From Duganella aquatilis (lineage in GTDB: Bacteria > Pseudomonadota > Gammaproteobacteria > Burkholderiales > Burkholderiaceae_D): 64,000 bases of DNA. This document shows, piece by piece, positions 27,106 through 38,910 of the stretch (position 1 is the first letter of the stretch; every line of letters starts with the position of its first letter). The position numbers and the translations under genes are program-made. The stretch spans positions 124,001 through 188,000 of the forward strand of contig NZ_WKJL01000002.1 in NCBI RefSeq assembly GCF_009674565.1, read 5' to 3'. The notes under the pieces were generated by a model, which saw nothing but the letters and a program-made list of their open reading frames with translations, was not told where the DNA came from and searched no databases.

Positions 27106-29100
27106 TTGAGTGTATCGCTACGCGCGAAGTTTCTGATGCTCAGTGCCGTGGTGCAGGCGCTGGTGGTGGGCCTGCTGATCTGGAACAGCCTGCGCCTGAT
27201 GAACCACGCGGTCAGCACCAACGCCGAACGCGTCGCCCAGGAATATGCGGTCACGCTCAACCTCTCGCTCAGCCCCTACGCCATGCGCGGACAGCTGCCC
27301 GAGCTGAATACCTACCTGGCCGAAATGCTGTCCGATCCGGACGACAGCTTCCTGCGCTACCTCACCATCCTGGACGAGAACGAAAGCCCGATCATTGCCG
27401 TCGGCAAGCGCGACATGCCGCTGCCGGCCTTGCTGCGGCAAGGCGGCGGCACCAGTTTCAAGGGCGTGCGCACCTTGATCAGCGACGCCACGCTGCACGC
27501 GCGCGCGCCGTTGCTGCTGAGCGACAACCGCATCGGCAGCATCAACTTCGGCCTCAGCACCCGGGATCTGAAGCAGGCGCGCGACGAGGTGCTGGTGCAG
27601 AGCGGCGTCATCGCGCTGTTCGGCTTTGCGCTGGGCGTGCTGATGGTCTACATCTTCACCCACGGCATCGGCCGCCGCTTGCAGGCGCTGACCGGCGACT
27701 CGGAACAGATGGCGTCCGGCGACTACAGCAAGGCGCTGGCGGTGCACGGCGCCGATGAAATCGCGGTCTTCACGCGCGCCCTCAACACCATGAGCGCGGC
27801 GCTGCGCGAACGCATCGCCCAGCTGGAGCAATCGCAGCGGCGGCTGTCGGAATCGGAGGCGCGCTTCAAGACCCTGTTCGATATGGCGCCCCTGCCGCTG
27901 ACCGTGTCGGACCGCGAAGGCCGCATCATCGCCGCCAACCGCGCGCTGCTGCACACCTTCGGCAAGGCCGCCATCAACCTGATCGGCAAGCGCAGCGACG
28001 AAGTGCCGTTCTGGGCCAGCAGCATCGAGCGCGAGCGGATCTGGAAGATGTACCGCGAAGACGGTGCCGTGCACGGCGCCATCGCCGGCGTGCTGCTGCC
28101 GAACGGCAGCGTCGGCAGCGTGGCGATCTGGTCGTCCTCGCTGACGCAGGACGGCAACGACATCATCATCTGGGCGCTGCTGGACCTGACCGAGGAACTC
28201 AACGCCAAGCGCGAACTGAAGGATCTGAACGTGTCGCTGGAAAGCCGCGTCAGCGAACGCTCGGCCGCGCTGGAACGCGCCAACGCCGAACTGAGCACGG
28301 CGCTGCAAACGCTGCGGCATACCCAGCACGAGCTGCTGGCGTCGGAGAAGATGGCGTCGCTGGGTTCGCTGGTGGCCGGCATCGCCCATGAACTGAACAC
28401 GCCGATCGGCAACAGCCTGCTGGCCTCGACCGCGCTGCGCGACCGCGTGCAGGAATTCGAACGCCAGGTGGAAGCCGGCACGCTGCGGCGCTCGCAGCTG
28501 ACCTCGCACCTGGAGGAGGTGCGCATGGCCAGCGAACTGATTTCCGGTTCGCTGCACAAGGCGGCCGAGCTGATCTCGTCGTTCAAGCAGATCGCCGTCG
28601 ACCAGACCAACGACCAGCGCCGCGCCTTCGACCTGCTGGCGGCGGTGCAGGACACCATCGCCACCTACATGCCGCGCCTGCGCCGCGTGCCGTGCGAGGT
28701 CGACCTGCAGATCCCGGCGGGACTGATGCTGGACGCCTATCCAGGCGGCCTGTATCAGATCCTGAACAACCTGATCAACAACGCCCTCGCCCACGCCTTC
28801 GAACAGCGCCGCAACGGCCTCATCGTCGTGCGTGCGGCGATGGTGGACGACGACGTGCTGTCGCTGGAATTCAGCGACAACGGCTGCGGCATGACCGAGG
28901 ACGTGCTCAAGCGCGTGTTCGATCCCTTCTTCACCACCCGCATGGGCCAGGGCGGCACCGGGCTGGGCATGAACATCGTCTACAACATCGTCACCGGCGT
29001 GCTGGGCGGCCGCATCAGCATCGACTCGGCGCCGGACGCCGGCACCACCGTGCGCATGCTGCTGCCGCGCGTGGCGCCGCAGCGCGAGGCGAAATCCTGA
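27106..29100 (+). CDS. PAS-domain sensor histidine kinase
   Basis: Membrane sensor kinase of 664 aa. Two transmembrane segments (about residues 9-29 and 160-182) bracket a periplasmic sensor domain. A HAMP domain, a PAS domain (about 250-350), a coiled linker, HisKA with GIAHELNTP (His428) and a HATPase_c domain with NLINNALAHA, DNGCGM and GTGLGM follow. The start is taken as TTG at 27106, because the AAGGAG site at 27092-27097 gives correct spacing there; a GTG at 27097 would overlap that site. No response regulator gene adjoins. Likely partner of the upstream binding protein. Confidence 0.85.
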   Translation: MSVSLRAKFLMLSAVVQALVVGLLIWNSLRLMNHAVSTNAERVAQEYAVTLNLSLSPYAMRGQLPELNTYLAEMLSDPDDSFLRYLTILDENESPIIAVGKRDMPLPALLRQGGGTSFKGVRTLISDATLHARAPLLLSDNRIGSINFGLSTRDLKQARDEVLVQSGVIALFGFALGVLMVYIFTHGIGRRLQALTGDSEQMASGDYSKALAVHGADEIAVFTRALNTMSAALRERIAQLEQSQRRLSESEARFKTLFDMAPLPLTVSDREGRIIAANRALLHTFGKAAINLIGKRSDEVPFWASSIERERIWKMYREDGAVHGAIAGVLLPNGSVGSVAIWSSSLTQDGNDIIIWALLDLTEELNAKRELKDLNVSLESRVSERSAALERANAELSTALQTLRHTQHELLASEKMASLGSLVAGIAHELNTPIGNSLLASTALRDRVQEFERQVEAGTLRRSQLTSHLEEVRMASELISGSLHKAAELISSFKQIAVDQTNDQRRAFDLLAAVQDTIATYMPRLRRVPCEVDLQIPAGLMLDAYPGGLYQILNNLINNALAHAFEQRRNGLIVVRAAMVDDDVLSLEFSDNGCGMTEDVLKRVFDPFFTTRMGQGGTGLGMNIVYNIVTGVLGGRISIDSAPDAGTTVRMLLPRVAPQREAKS

Positions 29101-29217
29101 TCCGACACACATGGCAGGCGGTTTAAGCCACGGATTCTGCAGTCCATCGCAAATTCCGGACTGGCGCGAAGGGATGGCTTAGCATAGGCTCAACTCACTT
29201 TTCCTGGAGATTTCCCT

Positions 29218-29628
29218 ATGAAATTGCTGTCTTCTATTGCCCTGGCGGCGTCGCTGCTGGTGTGCTCTTCCTCGTTTGCCCAGGGCGCCAAGGATGTCGC
29301 GGACGCGCGGGCGGCGTCGGAAAGCTGGATGAAGCTGATGGATGCGGAAGACTATTCGGCCGCCTGGAACAAGGGCGCCGAAGGCGTGCGCAAGGATATG
29401 TCGAAACTGGCGTGGAACATGCTCGCCAGCGCCATCCATATTCCGCTGGGAACGTTCAAGTCGCGCAGCTACCAGTCGGCCAGCATCAAGCCGGCGTCGA
29501 TCACCTTCGAATACATTTCGGACTACCAAAGAAGCCACGCCGTGCGCGAAACCGTCACCACCGTGAAAGAGACGGATGGCGTGTGGCGCGTATCCGGCTA
29601 CGGCATCCACAGCGATGACAAGGAATAG
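29218..29628 (+). CDS. Exported DUF4019 domain protein
   Basis: A 136-residue protein with a signal peptide ending at SFAQG (about residue 21). The mature domain (WMKLMDAEDYSAAWNKG, then a VWRVSGYGI end) fits the DUF4019 family of small periplasmic proteins of unknown function. A TGGAG ribosome binding site precedes the ATG. It stands alone between the sensor kinase and a gene remnant. Confidence 0.78.
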   Translation: MKLLSSIALAASLLVCSSSFAQGAKDVADARAASESWMKLMDAEDYSAAWNKGAEGVRKDMSKLAWNMLASAIHIPLGTFKSRSYQSASIKPASITFEYISDYQRSHAVRETVTTVKETDGVWRVSGYGIHSDDKE

Positions 29629-29636
29629 GACGGAGG

Positions 29637-29837
29637 ACCGAATACGCCACATCGGTCGGCCTGCGCCTCAATCGTGACGACTCCATAGCCGTGATCGCGC
29701 CGCACGGCCTGGACGACCTGTTCAACTGCATCGTGCGCCGCAATCCGGCGCGGGTCAGCATCGACACCTATCGGCAGCGCACCGCGCAGAAGAACTACGC
29801 GGCACGCTGGCCGCGCGTCACCGTGATCAGCGCGTAA
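29637..29837 (+). pseudogene. 3' remnant of a nucleotidyltransferase (DUF925) gene
   Basis: An open stretch of 66 codons without a credible start encodes a segment matching the C-terminal third of COG3575/DUF925 nucleotidyltransferase-family proteins: ATSVGLRLN, APHGLDDLF, VRRNPARVS, then YAARWPRVTVI at the end. The N-terminal two thirds, about 120 residues, are missing. The intact DUF4019 gene ends 8 bp upstream. The remnant overlaps the 3' end of the convergent kinase gene by 11 bp. Family recognition is from memory. Confidence 0.68.
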
Positions 29838-31029
29838 GCACGCGGCGTTCGACAAACTCGGCGGTGCGGCTGCGGTAGGTGAAGGTGGTGGCCGTATCGC
29901 TGGACGCCACTTCCAGCACGCCGCCGTGCGAGACGGCGATTTCCGAGGCGATGAACAGCCCCAGTCCCAGTCCGCCGGAGCCGCCGCCGGAACTCGACTG
30001 CCAGAACGGCTTGAACAGCTGCGCCTGAATCTCGGCCGGAATCGGCGCCCCGCTATTGGTCACCGACATTTCAAACATGCCGTTCGACTGCCTGACCCTG
30101 ACGTACACCGGCGCCGCCCCGCTGCCATGCACGATGGCGTTCTTCAGCAGGTTGGACAGCAGCTGCACCAGCCGCGCCGCGTCGCACAGCAGCGCCACGC
30201 CGCCCGGCAATTCTTCAATGATTTCCCGCTCCGGATAAACGCTGCGCAACTCGGCAATCGCCTGCTGCAGCGGCTTCTCCAGCTGGCTTTCGTGGCGCAG
30301 GTTCAGCGAGATGCCGCCGCCCATGCGGCCGCGCGTGAAGTCGGTGACGTCGTCGATCAGCGCGCCGATGCGCTGGCTGCTGCGCTGCATGATGTCCAGC
30401 AACGGCCGCAGCGACGGCGGCGCCTGCAGCCGCAGGATCTCGGTGCCGTTCATGATGGTGCTCAGCGGCGTGCGGATATCGTGCCCCAGCATGGCGATGA
30501 ACTGCTCGCGCATCTTGGCGGTTTTCACCTCGTCGCTGAGCGCGGCCTGCGCCTCGCCCAGCACCACTTCGCTTTCCAGCTGACGGCTGATCAGTTCGGC
30601 AAACAGCATCAGCGTATTGCGCGTGGTCTTGTTGGTCAGCTCGGCCTTTTGCGGATCGAGACCGCACAGCGTGCCGAAGTATTCGCCGCTCGGGCGGTAC
30701 AGCGGAATCGAAAAATAGCTCTGGAAACCGTAGATGCGCGGCGTGTGATGGTTGCAATAGCGCTCGCTGTCGCGCACCGAATCGATGATGATGGCGGCAT
30801 TGTTGTCGCGCACCTCTTCGCACAGCGTGGTGGTGACATCCAGTTCGCCGCCGATTTGCAGGCCGAAGTTCAGCTTGTCCAGCACCGAGCAGCAATGCCA
30901 GGAATCGGCCGTCACGCGCGCGATGGCGACAAAGCCCAGCCCGGTCAATTCGGAAACAGCCTCCAGTATCGTCGGCACGGCGCCGATCCTGGCAATCGCC
31001 GCGATATCCTCGTCCAAGCTCTGTGTCAT
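29827..31029 (-). CDS. GAF-domain histidine kinase
   Basis: Cytoplasmic sensor kinase of 400 aa with no membrane segment. An N-terminal GAF domain (about residues 15-155) is followed by HisKA with MLGHDIRTPLS (His183) and a HATPase_c domain with LSNLLKNAIVHG and GLGLGLFIASEIA. GAF-kinases of this design often sense small molecules, redox state or light. The ATG at 31029 (MTQSLDED) is chosen over an upstream in-frame start lying in the secA terminator. No response regulator is adjacent. It is downstream of secA but separated by a terminator. Confidence 0.85.
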   Translation of the reverse strand: MTQSLDEDIAAIARIGAVPTILEAVSELTGLGFVAIARVTADSWHCCSVLDKLNFGLQIGGELDVTTTLCEEVRDNNAAIIIDSVRDSERYCNHHTPRIYGFQSYFSIPLYRPSGEYFGTLCGLDPQKAELTNKTTRNTLMLFAELISRQLESEVVLGEAQAALSDEVKTAKMREQFIAMLGHDIRTPLSTIMNGTEILRLQAPPSLRPLLDIMQRSSQRIGALIDDVTDFTRGRMGGGISLNLRHESQLEKPLQQAIAELRSVYPEREIIEELPGGVALLCDAARLVQLLSNLLKNAIVHGSGAAPVYVRVRQSNGMFEMSVTNSGAPIPAEIQAQLFKPFWQSSSGGGSGGLGLGLFIASEIAVSHGGVLEVASSDTATTFTYRSRTAEFVERRVLTR

Positions 31030-31051
31030 CCTGCGCCTCCGCTTCAACCAT

Positions 31052-31084
31052 AAAAAAACCCGCAAGGCTTGCGCCTTACGGGTT
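31052..31084 (-). terminator. Rho-independent terminator of secA
   Basis: Arms AACCCGCAAGGC (31057-31068) and GCCTTACGGGTT (31073-31084) pair at 11 of 12 positions around a TTGC loop. On the minus strand a run of seven T follows. It lies 23 bp past the secA stop. Confidence 0.9.
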
Positions 31085-31106
31085 CATTGTGCTGCCGCTG
31101 TGCTGC

Positions 31107-33890
<2,784 letters not shown>

Positions 33891-34008
33891 GCTTGAATTC
33901 TTGAAAAAACGCCGTTAAAAAAAGCTCTGCGCCTTGACGCACGGAGTTGGACTATGGCAAAAGACGGTGATTTTATCACGCGCTCGGGTCTACATTGGGT
34001 TATTGGCC

Positions 34009-34036
34009 TATATAACAATAGCGCAAGCGTGAACAA
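34009..34036 (-). promoter_or_regulatory. Probable secA promoter
   Basis: On the minus strand TTGTTC (34036-34031), a 16-bp spacer and TATATA (34014-34009) lie about 120 bp upstream of the secA start. The 5' leader would be long enough for regulation, but no secM-like gene is visible. Confidence 0.45.
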
Positions 34037-34099
34037 TGTCACAAAATCAATCGATTTTAACCGCTGGTGACGATTTTGGGGCGGCGCAATATCTGTGAT

Positions 34100-34597
34100 A
34101 TGTTTCGCCGCATGCGATTCAACTCCTCCAACATCTCGCTCAAGCGCCGCACGGCGGTGGAAGCCACCGACTTCCTGCGCCGCAACGACAAGATGGCGGC
34201 CCTGCTGCCGGCCATCGAGCGCATGGCGCGCCTGCAAAAGGACTGCGCCGAATGCCTGCCGGCCATGTTCGTGCACTGCGAGATCCTGGCGTTCGAGGAC
34301 GGCCAGCTGCTGCTGTCGCTGCCGACCACGGCGCTGGCGGCCAAGCTCAAGCAGCAATTGCCGAAGTTGCAAGACACCTTGGCGCGGCGCGGCTGGCAGG
34401 TGCACGGCGTCAAGCTGAAGGTGCAGATGACCAAGCAGGCCGAAATCAAGGAAAAGATGCGGGCGCTGGAACTGCCCTGCGCCGCGGTGGAAGCCTTCGA
34501 CCAGCTCAGCGGCAGCCTGGAGCAGACGCCGCAGAACGCGGCGCTGATCGAGGCGGTCAAGGCGATGGTGGCGCGCCGGCGCGCCGGCGGCGGCTGA
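34100..34597 (+). CDS. dciA: DciA-family (DUF721) protein
   Basis: A 165-residue protein of the DUF721 family, which includes DciA, the ancestral loader of the replicative helicase DnaB. The N-terminal half carries a conserved run of short helices (MAALLPAIERMARLQKDCA) and a beta segment ILAFEDGQLLLSLPTTALAAK typical of the KH-like DciA domain. The C-terminal half is helical. Its position between secA and lpxC matches other Burkholderiales. Start is uncertain; ATG at 34112 is an alternative. Convergent with lpxC, no gap. Confidence 0.75.
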   Translation: MFRRMRFNSSNISLKRRTAVEATDFLRRNDKMAALLPAIERMARLQKDCAECLPAMFVHCEILAFEDGQLLLSLPTTALAAKLKQQLPKLQDTLARRGWQVHGVKLKVQMTKQAEIKEKMRALELPCAAVEAFDQLSGSLEQTPQNAALIEAVKAMVARRRAGGG

Positions 34598-35533
34598 TTA
34601 AGTTAGCGCCCACTCACGCGCCATCTGGCGCACATAGGACTGCGGCGCGACGTCATTGCTGTCGAACGTGACGATTTCATAGGCATCCGGATGCTTGAGC
34701 AGTTCCAGCAGCAGCTGGTTGTTCAGCGCGTGGCCGGACTTGTGCGCCTCATACGACGCCAGCAACGGATGGCCGACCAGGTACAGGTCGCCGATGGCGT
34801 CCAGGATCTTGTGGCGCACGAACTCGTCTTCATAGCGCAGGCCGTCCGAGTTCAGGATGCGGTACTCGTCCATGACGATGGCGTTTTCCAGCGAACCGCC
34901 GCGCGCCAGGCCGATGCCGCGCAACATCTCGACATCCTGCATGAAACCGAAAGTCCGCGCGCGCGCCACGTCGTGCACATAGGAGACGTCGCCGAAATCC
35001 ACGTGCGCGCGCTGCTGCGTGCCGTCCACCGCCGGGTGGTTGAACTCGATGAAGAAGTCCAGCTTGAAGCCGTCGTGCGGCAGCAGGCGCGCCCATTTTT
35101 CCTTGTCGCCCGTGCCTTCGCGGATTTCCACCGGCTTCAGCACGCGGATGAACTTCTTGGCGGCCGGCTGCTCCAGCACGCCCGCCTGTTGCAATAAGAA
35201 TACGAATGACGAGGCCGAACCGTCCATGATCGGGATTTCCTCGGCGCTGACCTCGATGTACAGGTTGTCGATGCCGAGGCCGGCGCAGGCCGACATCAGG
35301 TGCTCGACCGTGGAGACGCGGGCGCCGTCCTTGACCAGTACCGAGGCCATGCGGGTATCCCCCACCGCCATCGCGCTGGACGGGAATTCCACCATGGGCT
35401 CCAGGTCGACGCGGCGGAACACGATGCCGGTATCCGGCGCGGCCGGGCGCAAGGTCAGCTCGACCTTGGTGCCGGAGTGCAGGCCGACACCCGTGGTGCG
35501 GACCAGTTCTTTGATAGTGCGTTGTTTTAGCAT
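34598..35533 (-). CDS. lpxC: UDP-3-O-acyl-N-acetylglucosamine deacetylase
   Basis: Zinc deacetylase that performs the committed step of lipid A synthesis. The 311-residue protein begins [21 protein letters not shown], contains the zinc motif [12 protein letters not shown], the [12 protein letters not shown] helix with a zinc histidine, and a C-terminal histidine in the SGHALNNQL loop. No ribosome binding site precedes the ATG. Instead a perfect TATAAT lies 6 nt upstream, suggesting leaderless transcription. The family is cytoplasmic and an antibiotic target. Confidence 0.96.
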   Translation of the reverse strand: MLKQRTIKELVRTTGVGLHSGTKVELTLRPAAPDTGIVFRRVDLEPMVEFPSSAMAVGDTRMASVLVKDGARVSTVEHLMSACAGLGIDNLYIEVSAEEIPIMDGSASSFVFLLQQAGVLEQPAAKKFIRVLKPVEIREGTGDKEKWARLLPHDGFKLDFFIEFNHPAVDGTQQRAHVDFGDVSYVHDVARARTFGFMQDVEMLRGIGLARGGSLENAIVMDEYRILNSDGLRYEDEFVRHKILDAIGDLYLVGHPLLASYEAHKSGHALNNQLLLELLKHPDAYEIVTFDSNDVAPQSYVRQMAREWALT

Positions 35534-35539
35534 CGGAAG

Positions 35540-35545
35540 ATTATA
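35540..35545 (-). promoter_or_regulatory. -10 element immediately before lpxC
   Basis: A consensus TATAAT on the minus strand ends 6 nt before the lpxC ATG, so transcription would begin at or next to the A of the start codon. No -35 match stands out at 16-18 bp upstream. Confidence 0.45.
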
Positions 35546-35556
35546 ACGAACTGTGG

Positions 35557-36525
35557 TCAAGGATGCTCGGCTTCAACATGGACCGCCTCGCGCCGCACCA
35601 GGTAGACGCCGCTGGCGATGATGATGCCGGCGCCGAGCAGCGTGTAGCCGTCCGGCAGCGCCTGCCACAGCAGCCAGTCGATCGCCACGCCCCAGGCCAG
35701 CGCCGTGTACTCGAACGGCGCCACGATCGAGGCCTTGCCGGTGCTGAAGGCCTTGGTGATGGCCAGCTGGCCGAAGAAGCCGGACAGCGCCAGCGCCAGC
35801 AGGATCCAGCCATGCTCGGCGCGCACCGGCACCCAGTGGCGGTAGGACAGCGCGACGGCGCCGATGGCCATCAAGGTCAGCAGCCAGAACATCATGGCCT
35901 CGGTGCTGTCGGTGCGCGCCAGCACGCGCGCGCTGATGGCCGACACCGCGTAGCAGGCCGCCGCCGCCAGGATCGCCACGCCGCCCAGCGACAGAAAGCC
36001 CGTGCCTTCGGGACGCAGCACCACCAGCACGCCCAGCAGCCCGACCGCGATGGCCACCCACTGGCCGGCGCCGACCTGCTCCTTCAGCACCCACACCGAC
36101 AGCGCGGTGATCAGCGCCGGCGCGATGAAGAAAATCGAATACGCCTCGGCCAGCGACAGCGACTGCAAGCCGAAGGCAAAGGTGGTCAGCATGGCGATGC
36201 CGAGCACGGCGCGGAACACGTGCATCGGCCAGCGCACGCGCAAGATGCTGTTGAACGCGCCGCGATACAGCATATAGCCGCACAGCAGCGGCAGCGAACT
36301 GAGCGAGCGCAACGCCGTCACCTGCGTGGCGGGATAATGGGCGGACAGCAGCTTCATGCTGGTGTCCATGAACGAGAACATGGCAACCGCAGTCAGCATC
36401 GCGTAGATGCTGTGCAGATTTTCTTGACGGGAGGACAGAAGAAGCTCCTTGACGACCGGTCCGGGGCGGACCACTGGGAACGTCATTATGGCGACGTCCG
36501 GAGCCAGGATGACGCGCGGCGCCAT
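35557..36525 (-). CDS. EamA family (DMT) transporter
   Basis: Inner-membrane drug/metabolite transporter superfamily protein of up to 322 aa, with two EamA repeats and about ten hydrophobic helices (for example [20 protein letters not shown] at the start of repeat one). Substrate unknown. Two starts are possible: ATG at 36525, which has a TATAAT 7 nt upstream and no ribosome binding site, and ATG at 36486. The extra N-terminal residues are not typical of the family. It lies 23 bp before lpxC and 30 bp after the epimerase gene on the same strand. Confidence 0.8.
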   Translation of the reverse strand: MAPRVILAPDVAIMTFPVVRPGPVVKELLLSSRQENLHSIYAMLTAVAMFSFMDTSMKLLSAHYPATQVTALRSLSSLPLLCGYMLYRGAFNSILRVRWPMHVFRAVLGIAMLTTFAFGLQSLSLAEAYSIFFIAPALITALSVWVLKEQVGAGQWVAIAVGLLGVLVVLRPEGTGFLSLGGVAILAAAACYAVSAISARVLARTDSTEAMMFWLLTLMAIGAVALSYRHWVPVRAEHGWILLALALSGFFGQLAITKAFSTGKASIVAPFEYTALAWGVAIDWLLWQALPDGYTLLGAGIIIASGVYLVRREAVHVEAEHP

Positions 36526-36532
36526 CGTCGTT

Positions 36533-36538
36533 ATTATA
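36533..36538 (-). promoter_or_regulatory. -10 element before the EamA gene
   Basis: A consensus TATAAT on the minus strand ends 7 nt before the upstream ATG of the EamA gene, in the 30-bp gap after the epimerase gene. If used, the transcript would be leaderless for the long form or carry a ~40-nt leader for the short form. Confidence 0.4.
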
Positions 36539-36555
36539 GCAAGCCGCTGTGCGCG

Positions 36556-37524
36556 TCAGGCGGCGCGCAGTTCGTCGAGGCCGGCGCTGGCGCTCATCAC
36601 CGGCGCATAATGCAGCTCCGTGCGCGCCTTGCTGATATCCAGCGTCACCTCGACCGCCATGGTGGCGTATTCCTGGCGCGAGATCGGCGGCTTGATGCGG
36701 CCCCGGCTCAGCGTTGCCAGCACATCGCCGACGGCGGCGATCCGGCGCAGCAGCGCGCGCGGCACATGTTTGGTCGGCGCCGCCAGCCCTTGCGTGGCCA
36801 GCAGCTGCGAGATGAAATCGCGGAACACCACCGGCTCGCCATCGGTGATGAAATACACTTGGCCGTTGCGGCCGTGCTGCAAGGCCTTGTCCACGCCCTC
36901 GCACAGGTTGGCGATGTGGGTGGTGGACGTGCGGTAGCCGCCGCCATCGATCCACGCCAGCTTGCCGTCGCGCGCGGCGGCCGCCAGTTGCGGCAGCGCG
37001 GTGGTGTCGTCGCGTCCCCAGACGAAACGCGGACGCAGCACCACCACCGACATCGCCTCGTTGGCGAAGGACAGCGCGATGCGCTCTGCCTCGGCCTTGG
37101 TGCGCGAGTAGCCGCCAGCCGGCTTGGGCGGAAATTCATGGTTCTCGGTGGCGTTGACCAGCGGCTCGCCGTTGAGCAGCACGGACTCGGTGCTGAGATG
37201 AATCGCGCGCTGAATGCCGGCGTGGCGGGCCGAAGCGAATACGTGGCGCGTGCCGTCCAGGTTGGTCTGCTGCTGCGCCGGCGTGCACCAGCCGTGATTG
37301 GTATCGGCGGCAGCATGGATCAGGATATCGCAGCCTTGCATGGCGGTGTTCAAGTCGTGTTGCAGCAGGTCGCCGTGGTGGGGTGTGGCGCCCAGGGCGC
37401 TGACCGTGGCGGCGGCGGGCGCGCTGCGGGCCAGTGCGATGACGCTGTCGCCACGCGCGATAAAGTGGCGGATCAGGTTGCGGCCCACATAACCACTGCC
37501 GCCGGTGAGAAAGATGCGGCTCAT
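36556..37524 (-). CDS. NAD-dependent epimerase/dehydratase family protein
   Basis: Extended short-chain dehydrogenase of 322 aa. The N-terminal cofactor motif is FLTGGSGYVGRNL (GxxGxxG), and the active-site motif is YSRTKAEAERIA with Tyr and Lys in place. The central part resembles sugar-nucleotide epimerases and 3-beta-HSD-like reductases; the substrate cannot be assigned. Its start overlaps the stop of the TetR regulator gene by 4 bp, so it is the likely direct target of that regulator. Confidence 0.82.
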   Translation of the reverse strand: MSRIFLTGGSGYVGRNLIRHFIARGDSVIALARSAPAAATVSALGATPHHGDLLQHDLNTAMQGCDILIHAAADTNHGWCTPAQQQTNLDGTRHVFASARHAGIQRAIHLSTESVLLNGEPLVNATENHEFPPKPAGGYSRTKAEAERIALSFANEAMSVVVLRPRFVWGRDDTTALPQLAAAARDGKLAWIDGGGYRTSTTHIANLCEGVDKALQHGRNGQVYFITDGEPVVFRDFISQLLATQGLAAPTKHVPRALLRRIAAVGDVLATLSRGRIKPPISRQEYATMAVEVTLDISKARTELHYAPVMSASAGLDELRAA

Positions 37525-38069
37525 TTGGCGTCCACCAGCCAGGCGATATCCGCCAGAACCTGGCTGCGCTGCGCGGTGGGCAAATGGTAAAGATCCATCG
37601 CTTCCAGCAGCTTCAAGCCTTCCAGCGCCAGATAGGCCAGCAGCGCGCCGCGCGGATGGGCGGCATCCGCCACAATCTTGCCGGCAATGGCCGCCTGATT
37701 GTTCTGCACCGTGGCGCGCAATTCACGGTCCTGCGCCAGCGCCGCGCACAGGTTGAGCGCGGTGGCGCGGAACGCCTCCGGCAGTGGCTGCGCGGCGGCG
37801 GCGATGCGGCCGCGAATGGCGGCGCTTGGCAGCTCGCCCAGGCTGGCGGTGACGCCGTCGTTAAATGCGTTGTCGTTGCGCACCGCGCGTTCGACCACGG
37901 CGGCAATCAGCGCCTGCTTGGATTTGAAGTCGTACAACACGCTGGCCTTGCTGATACCGGCCACTTCGGCCACGGATTCCAGCGTCAGCCGCGCCGCGCC
38001 ATCCCGTGCCACGACCTTCTCGGCCGCGTCCAGGATCTGCTCCTGATCGATTACCCGCTTACGTCCCAT
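37521..38069 (-). CDS. TetR/AcrR family regulator
   Basis: A 182-residue repressor-type protein. The N-terminal helix-turn-helix is visible in LTLESVAEVAGISKASVLYDFKS (residues 24-46 region), followed by an all-helical ligand domain. It is first in an operon with the epimerase gene (4-bp ATGA overlap). A 28-bp near-perfect palindrome lies 17 bp upstream, consistent with autoregulation. The ligand is unknown. Confidence 0.87.
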   Translation of the reverse strand: MGRKRVIDQEQILDAAEKVVARDGAARLTLESVAEVAGISKASVLYDFKSKQALIAAVVERAVRNDNAFNDGVTASLGELPSAAIRGRIAAAAQPLPEAFRATALNLCAALAQDRELRATVQNNQAAIAGKIVADAAHPRGALLAYLALEGLKLLEAMDLYHLPTAQRSQVLADIAWLVDAK

Positions 38070-38082
38070 GACATCCTCGATT

Positions 38083-38110
38083 ATTTATATCCAACCGGTC
38101 GGATATTAAT
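38083..38110. promoter_or_regulatory. TetR operator palindrome
   Basis: The 28-bp segment is complementary at 12 of 14 position pairs. Its 20-bp core (38087-38106) has arms ATATCC and GGATAT around an ACCGGT centre. It sits 17 bp upstream of the TetR start, where it would overlap the promoter of the tetR-epimerase operon. Sites of this shape are typical of TetR dimer pairs. Confidence 0.75.
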
Positions 38111-38127
38111 TATCGCGTGTCCGTTTG

Positions 38128-38895
38128 TCAAGCCGGCAACAGCATCACCAGCTTGAGGTCGTGGCGCTTGGCCGGGTGCAGAGTGATCTGGTTGAAGCTG
38201 AGTTCGCCCATGCCGGGATGGTGGAAGCGGCGCAGGCCGCCTTCGCGGCTGACCACGTCCTGCAGCGGCCACAGCGCGTGGAATTCGGGACTCTCCTGCG
38301 ACAGCTCGGCGATCAGCGCCGCCAGCGCTGGCTGGCCGGCATGCTTGCCGATGTCGGCGCGGAATTCGGCGACCAGGCGGCGCGCGCGCTCTTCCCAATC
38401 GACGATCAGGCCGCGCGCGGCCGCAGCGCGGAACATGAAGCGCAGCAGGTTGGGCCGCAGCGACGACGCCCCATCCAGCCAGCCGCCGAACAGCGCCGCC
38501 GCGTGCGCGTTCCACGCCACCGCATCCCATTGCCGGTCCAGCATGTAGGCTGGCGCGTCGATGGCGGCAACGATGTCGGCCAGCGATTCGCCATCATCCA
38601 CGGCGTCCGCATCGTGCTGCGGGTCCAGCCGCTCAGCCAGGCTGAACAGATAGCTGCGCTCGGCCGCGCTCAGGTGCAGCACTTCGGCCATGCGCGCCAG
38701 CAGCTTGCCGGACGCCGACACTTGCCTGCCCTGCTCCAGCCACGTCAGCCAGGTCGGGCTGACATCGCACAGTTGCGCCAACTCCTCGCGCCGCAGGCCC
38801 GGCGTGCGGCGGCGCCCGCCGGCGGGCAGGCCGACGCTGGCCGGCGTGGTGCGCTCGCGATGCGCGCGGATGAAATCGCCAAGCTTGTCCTGCAT
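38128..38895 (-). CDS. XRE-family regulator with MmyB-like ligand domain
   Basis: A 255-residue regulator. An N-terminal helix-turn-helix (GLRREELAQLCDVSPTWLTW region) is followed by an MmyB-like PAS-related domain (about residues 105-250) with the family motif LDRQWDAVAWN. This architecture often controls an adjacent, divergently transcribed gene; here that is the methyltransferase starting at 38989. The C-terminal domain is reported in related proteins to bind fatty-acid-like ligands. Confidence 0.86.
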   Translation of the reverse strand: MQDKLGDFIRAHRERTTPASVGLPAGGRRRTPGLRREELAQLCDVSPTWLTWLEQGRQVSASGKLLARMAEVLHLSAAERSYLFSLAERLDPQHDADAVDDGESLADIVAAIDAPAYMLDRQWDAVAWNAHAAALFGGWLDGASSLRPNLLRFMFRAAAARGLIVDWEERARRLVAEFRADIGKHAGQPALAALIAELSQESPEFHALWPLQDVVSREGGLRRFHHPGMGELSFNQITLHPAKRHDLKLVMLLPA

Positions 38896-38910
38896 GGTAG
38901 TCCCTTATAC

